From Planctomycetaceae bacterium (GTDB lineage: Bacteria; Planctomycetota; Planctomycetia; Planctomycetales; Planctomycetaceae): 8,730 nucleotides of DNA. The stretch is from NCBI GenBank assembly GCA_020426085.1, contig JAGQQP010000145.1:1-8730 (forward strand), read 5' to 3'. Every line of letters starts with the position of its first letter. The stretch's first letter is position 1. Positions 7,054 through 8,730 of this stretch are shown here, one piece after another. A program made the position numbers and the translations under genes. Below the pieces are notes generated by a model. It did not search any database. It had not been told where the DNA came from and was given only the letters and a program-made list of their open reading frames with translations.

Positions 7054-7539
7054 CTATTCAGGGTCCTCATACTCCACGTCCGAAATGACGGTTCCATCGG
7101 GAAGATCTTTCACCTGCTCATGAATCTGTCCCTGAATACTGATGTAGTCACTGACATCAGATGCCTCGTAATTATCCAGCTCGTCATTTCCCCCCAGAAC
7201 CAGCGGTTGCTGATGACAGTAAACCTGACTGGCTTCCAGTTCGATTCCCGCATTCCTTAGTTCCACAACCCGCGCAGGAAAGAAATGATCGGTCACGAAT
7301 TCGGCATCGGAAAGTAACTCCTCAAAAGCAGCACTGTCCTCGGCAACCATTCTGATGTGTCCCTCAATGACATCCACAAAATAGATGGCCCCCGTATCTC
7401 CCTCCGCAAAGACATCACCGAGGGCCGTCAACAATACGGGAGACATTGGTTCCGGCATCGCCCAGTTCCAGTCCTGAAGTAACGCATCAATATCAACACC
7501 CTCAGGATTGATTGTCAGATCGTTCAAAGTAATTTCCAT
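7054..7539 (-). CDS. DUF1851 / T6SS immunity protein Tdi1-family protein, 161 aa
   Basis: Start is the ATG at 7537-7539 (minus strand), preceded by GAGGA (plus-strand TCCTC, 7545-7549) with 5 bases spacing. The frame stays open to an ATG at 7638, but those 33 extra residues look like non-coding sequence and do not fit the family. Stop is TAG at 7054-7056. The chain shows the family pattern in order: a Trp-containing N-terminal segment (LQDWNWAMPEPMSPVLLTALGD, about 21-42), GAIYFVDVIEGHI (50-62), FEELLSDAEF (72-81), FFPARVVELRNAGIEL (86-101), QVYCHQQPLVLGG (105-117) and GQIHEQVKDLPDGT (137-150). The named member Tdi1 neutralises the DNase effector Tde1 of Agrobacterium, but most homologues have no known role. 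No toxin or T6SS gene is visible nearby, so an immunity function is inference; the protein is predicted soluble and cytoplasmic. The 166-base gap to the gene upstream suggests its own promoter. Confidence 0.87.
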   Translation of the reverse strand: MEITLNDLTINPEGVDIDALLQDWNWAMPEPMSPVLLTALGDVFAEGDTGAIYFVDVIEGHIRMVAEDSAAFEELLSDAEFVTDHFFPARVVELRNAGIELEASQVYCHQQPLVLGGNDELDNYEASDVSDYISIQGQIHEQVKDLPDGTVISDVEYEDPE

Positions 7540-7587
7540 CGTCTTCCTCACAGCGCGAGTGATAGTAATAGAGCAATTCCTGAAAGC

Positions 7588-7616
7588 AGAATATTGATGT
7601 AATCGGGTCACGTTAA
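7588..7616 (-). promoter_or_regulatory. Candidate promoter for the DUF1851 gene
   Basis: Read on the minus strand, TTAACG (plus-strand 7611-7616) and TATTCT (7588-7593) each match four of six bases of the -35 and -10 consensus, with an optimal 17-base spacer. Transcription would begin near 7581, about 40 bases before the ATG at 7539. The match is weak and judged by eye. Confidence 0.27.
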
Positions 7617-7705
7617 CAGGATATTTTTGAGAGTGCAAATTACTTTTTTCGTTTCCTGTCGATTCAACACATCTATTTTACCCAACATGATATCTGATTG
7701 ACATT

Positions 7706-8730
7706 TCAGAAAGGGACATCCAGACGTTTTACGGGTACTTTGAGAAAATGAACCCCATTCCGGTTCATGAAAACCGTTCCCACCGATTTCTCGTCGATCT
7801 GGATTGTCCGCGCTGAATAATAGCGGGCCGCTACAGGTGTTTCCGGTAAGAGCACAACAGTTCGACTCGCGTCCCACGTCTGACCGTCATCGGTCGACAG
7901 ATTGTAACTGAGTCCCACATTCTTCTGTCCCCTGCCCCACGTTACCAGCACGCGTCCGTCTGAGAGCGTCGTCAGGTAGCGGCCTTCCGCATTGTCCCGC
8001 TGATCCGGAATCGCCGGAAAGCCTTTCACCAGTGACCAGTTCTGACCGGAATTAGTCGAACGCAGCAAAACCGGTCCCATCGCCAGCAGTGATCCGTTCG
8101 CCGTTCGTACAATCTGCTGGAACTCATGTTGAACTCCGTCTGGTCCTGCCAGCGGAAATTCTTCGAGCGTACCAGTCTCCGGATCATACAACCGTGGTAT
8201 TCCTGTCCGCAGTGGTAACAGCCAGCGTCTCCCCTTCCAGGGCAGCACATTATGCCGCACCGCTCCCAGATGTCTGCCGTCTACCGGACCAATCAGACGC
8301 TGTTCACTCCAGCTGCGCCCCAGATCGCTACTGACAGAATAGAGCAAAGCTCGCTCATAATAGCCGTCCTTAGCCTTATCGTCGGCAATATAATTCCAGG
8401 TAACCAGAATGCGTCCGTCCGGTAAGGTATCAACGGTCCCCGGGTAGACTTCATACTTTTTTACTTCGCGAATGACAGCAGGTCGTTTTGCTGAGGTTTC
8501 GATTGCCGTTGGTGTAGACCAGGTTCCTCCCTGATCGTCCGACCGCGAACACATCAGGACATTCGCCCCTTTATATACGACAATCAACGTACCCTCCTGA
8601 GCACGGCAGATTGAAGGATGAATGTGCCCCTGGATTCGCTCCGCCAGAATCGATACCGGCTTGTCTTCAGCAGCAGGTACCTGCTGAATGAAAAGAAACA
8701 ATATCGGCAGAATCAACCGGAACGAAACCA
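7706..8730 (-). CDS. Secreted BNR-repeat sialidase-family protein, N-terminus cut by the window edge
   Basis: The minus-strand frame is open from the right edge and stops with TGA at 7706-7708. A TTG at 8714-8716 could be read as a start, but it has no Shine-Dalgarno, and the in-frame codons before it (V-S-F-R) run on to the edge, so the real start is probably outside. Numbering from that TTG, residues 1-16 (ILPILFLFIQQVPAA) look like the hydrophobic core and cleavage region of a signal peptide. Four Asp-box (SxDxGxTW) motifs mark a sialidase beta-propeller: SRSDDQGGTW (57-66), SVSSDLGRSW (127-136), STNSGQNW (220-227, degenerate) and STDDGQTW (273-280). Two DGRxLVTW strands lie at about 100-107 and 252-259. 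The classic FRIP motif is not seen before the first Asp-box; the stretch there reads IHPSICRAQEGTLIVVYKG. It therefore fits the broad BNR/sialidase-like family of planctomycetes, exported and probably glycan-directed, but true sialidase activity is not supported. Confidence 0.88.
   Translation of the reverse strand, partial: VSFRLILPILFLFIQQVPAAEDKPVSILAERIQGHIHPSICRAQEGTLIVVYKGANVLMCSRSDDQGGTWSTPTAIETSAKRPAVIREVKKYEVYPGTVDTLPDGRILVTWNYIADDKAKDGYYERALLYSVSSDLGRSWSEQRLIGPVDGRHLGAVRHNVLPWKGRRWLLPLRTGIPRLYDPETGTLEEFPLAGPDGVQHEFQQIVRTANGSLLAMGPVLLRSTNSGQNWSLVKGFPAIPDQRDNAEGRYLTTLSDGRVLVTWGRGQKNVGLSYNLSTDDGQTWDASRTVVLLPETPVAARYYSARTIQIDEKSVGTVFMNRNGVHFLKVPVKRLDVPF

Noticed and set aside
7540..7638. 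33-residue N-terminal extension of the DUF1851 protein
   Set aside because: ATG 7539 has a good GAGGA site at 5 bases, family members begin near that point, and the extension overlaps the likely promoter.
7616..7659. ACAGGA (7616-7621) and TCCTGT (7654-7659) inverted repeat between the DUF1851 and sialidase-like genes
   Set aside because: The arms are six bases with a 32-base gap and no T-run; this is expected by chance.
1..8730. CRISPR array, tRNA, rRNA, insertion sequence or prophage signal
   Set aside because: No regularly spaced direct repeats, cloverleaf, transposase motifs or flanking inverted repeats were seen on either strand by eye.

Overview
The window looks like chromosomal DNA of a planctomycete, most like the Gimesia/Rubinisphaera lineage. 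This is inferred from gene content and mid-range GC, not from a marker gene. The supporting genes are a secreted-type 3-keto-disaccharide-hydrolase (DUF1080) domain fused to a sorbosone/aldose dehydrogenase propeller, a very large membrane-anchored TPR protein, a BNR/sialidase-fold secreted protein, and a lone DUF1851 (Tdi1-like) protein. No rRNA, tRNA, CRISPR array, transposase or integrase is visible.

Layout. On the plus strand, positions 1-1692 hold the 3' part of the DUF1080-dehydrogenase fusion gene, cut by the left edge. A strong intrinsic terminator follows at 1720-1763. Next come two small putative membrane-protein genes, 34 aa at 1784-1888 and 78 aa at 1944-2180, each with a good Shine-Dalgarno sequence. 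A 385-base gap (2181-2565) carries a candidate promoter and two short hairpins. It leads into a 1258-aa TPR protein (2566-6342).

The rest is on the minus strand. A four-helix membrane protein (6357-6869) ends tail-to-tail with the TPR gene, only 14 bases away. Upstream of it are a DUF1851/Tdi1-like gene (7054-7539) and a BNR-repeat sialidase-like gene (7706-8730) whose 5' end runs off the right edge. Gaps of 166-184 bases separate these three genes, so they may be transcribed separately.

Function. The two edge genes (sugar-dehydrogenase fusion and sialidase-fold protein) fit extracellular or periplasmic carbohydrate handling, which is typical of planctomycetes. The central genes are poorly characterised membrane or cytoplasmic proteins with no clear pathway link. 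I see no convincing evidence of a new multi-gene system. The best leads are the unassigned N-terminal region of the TPR protein, the small membrane-protein pair placed directly behind a terminator, and the Tdi1-family protein with no toxin partner in view.
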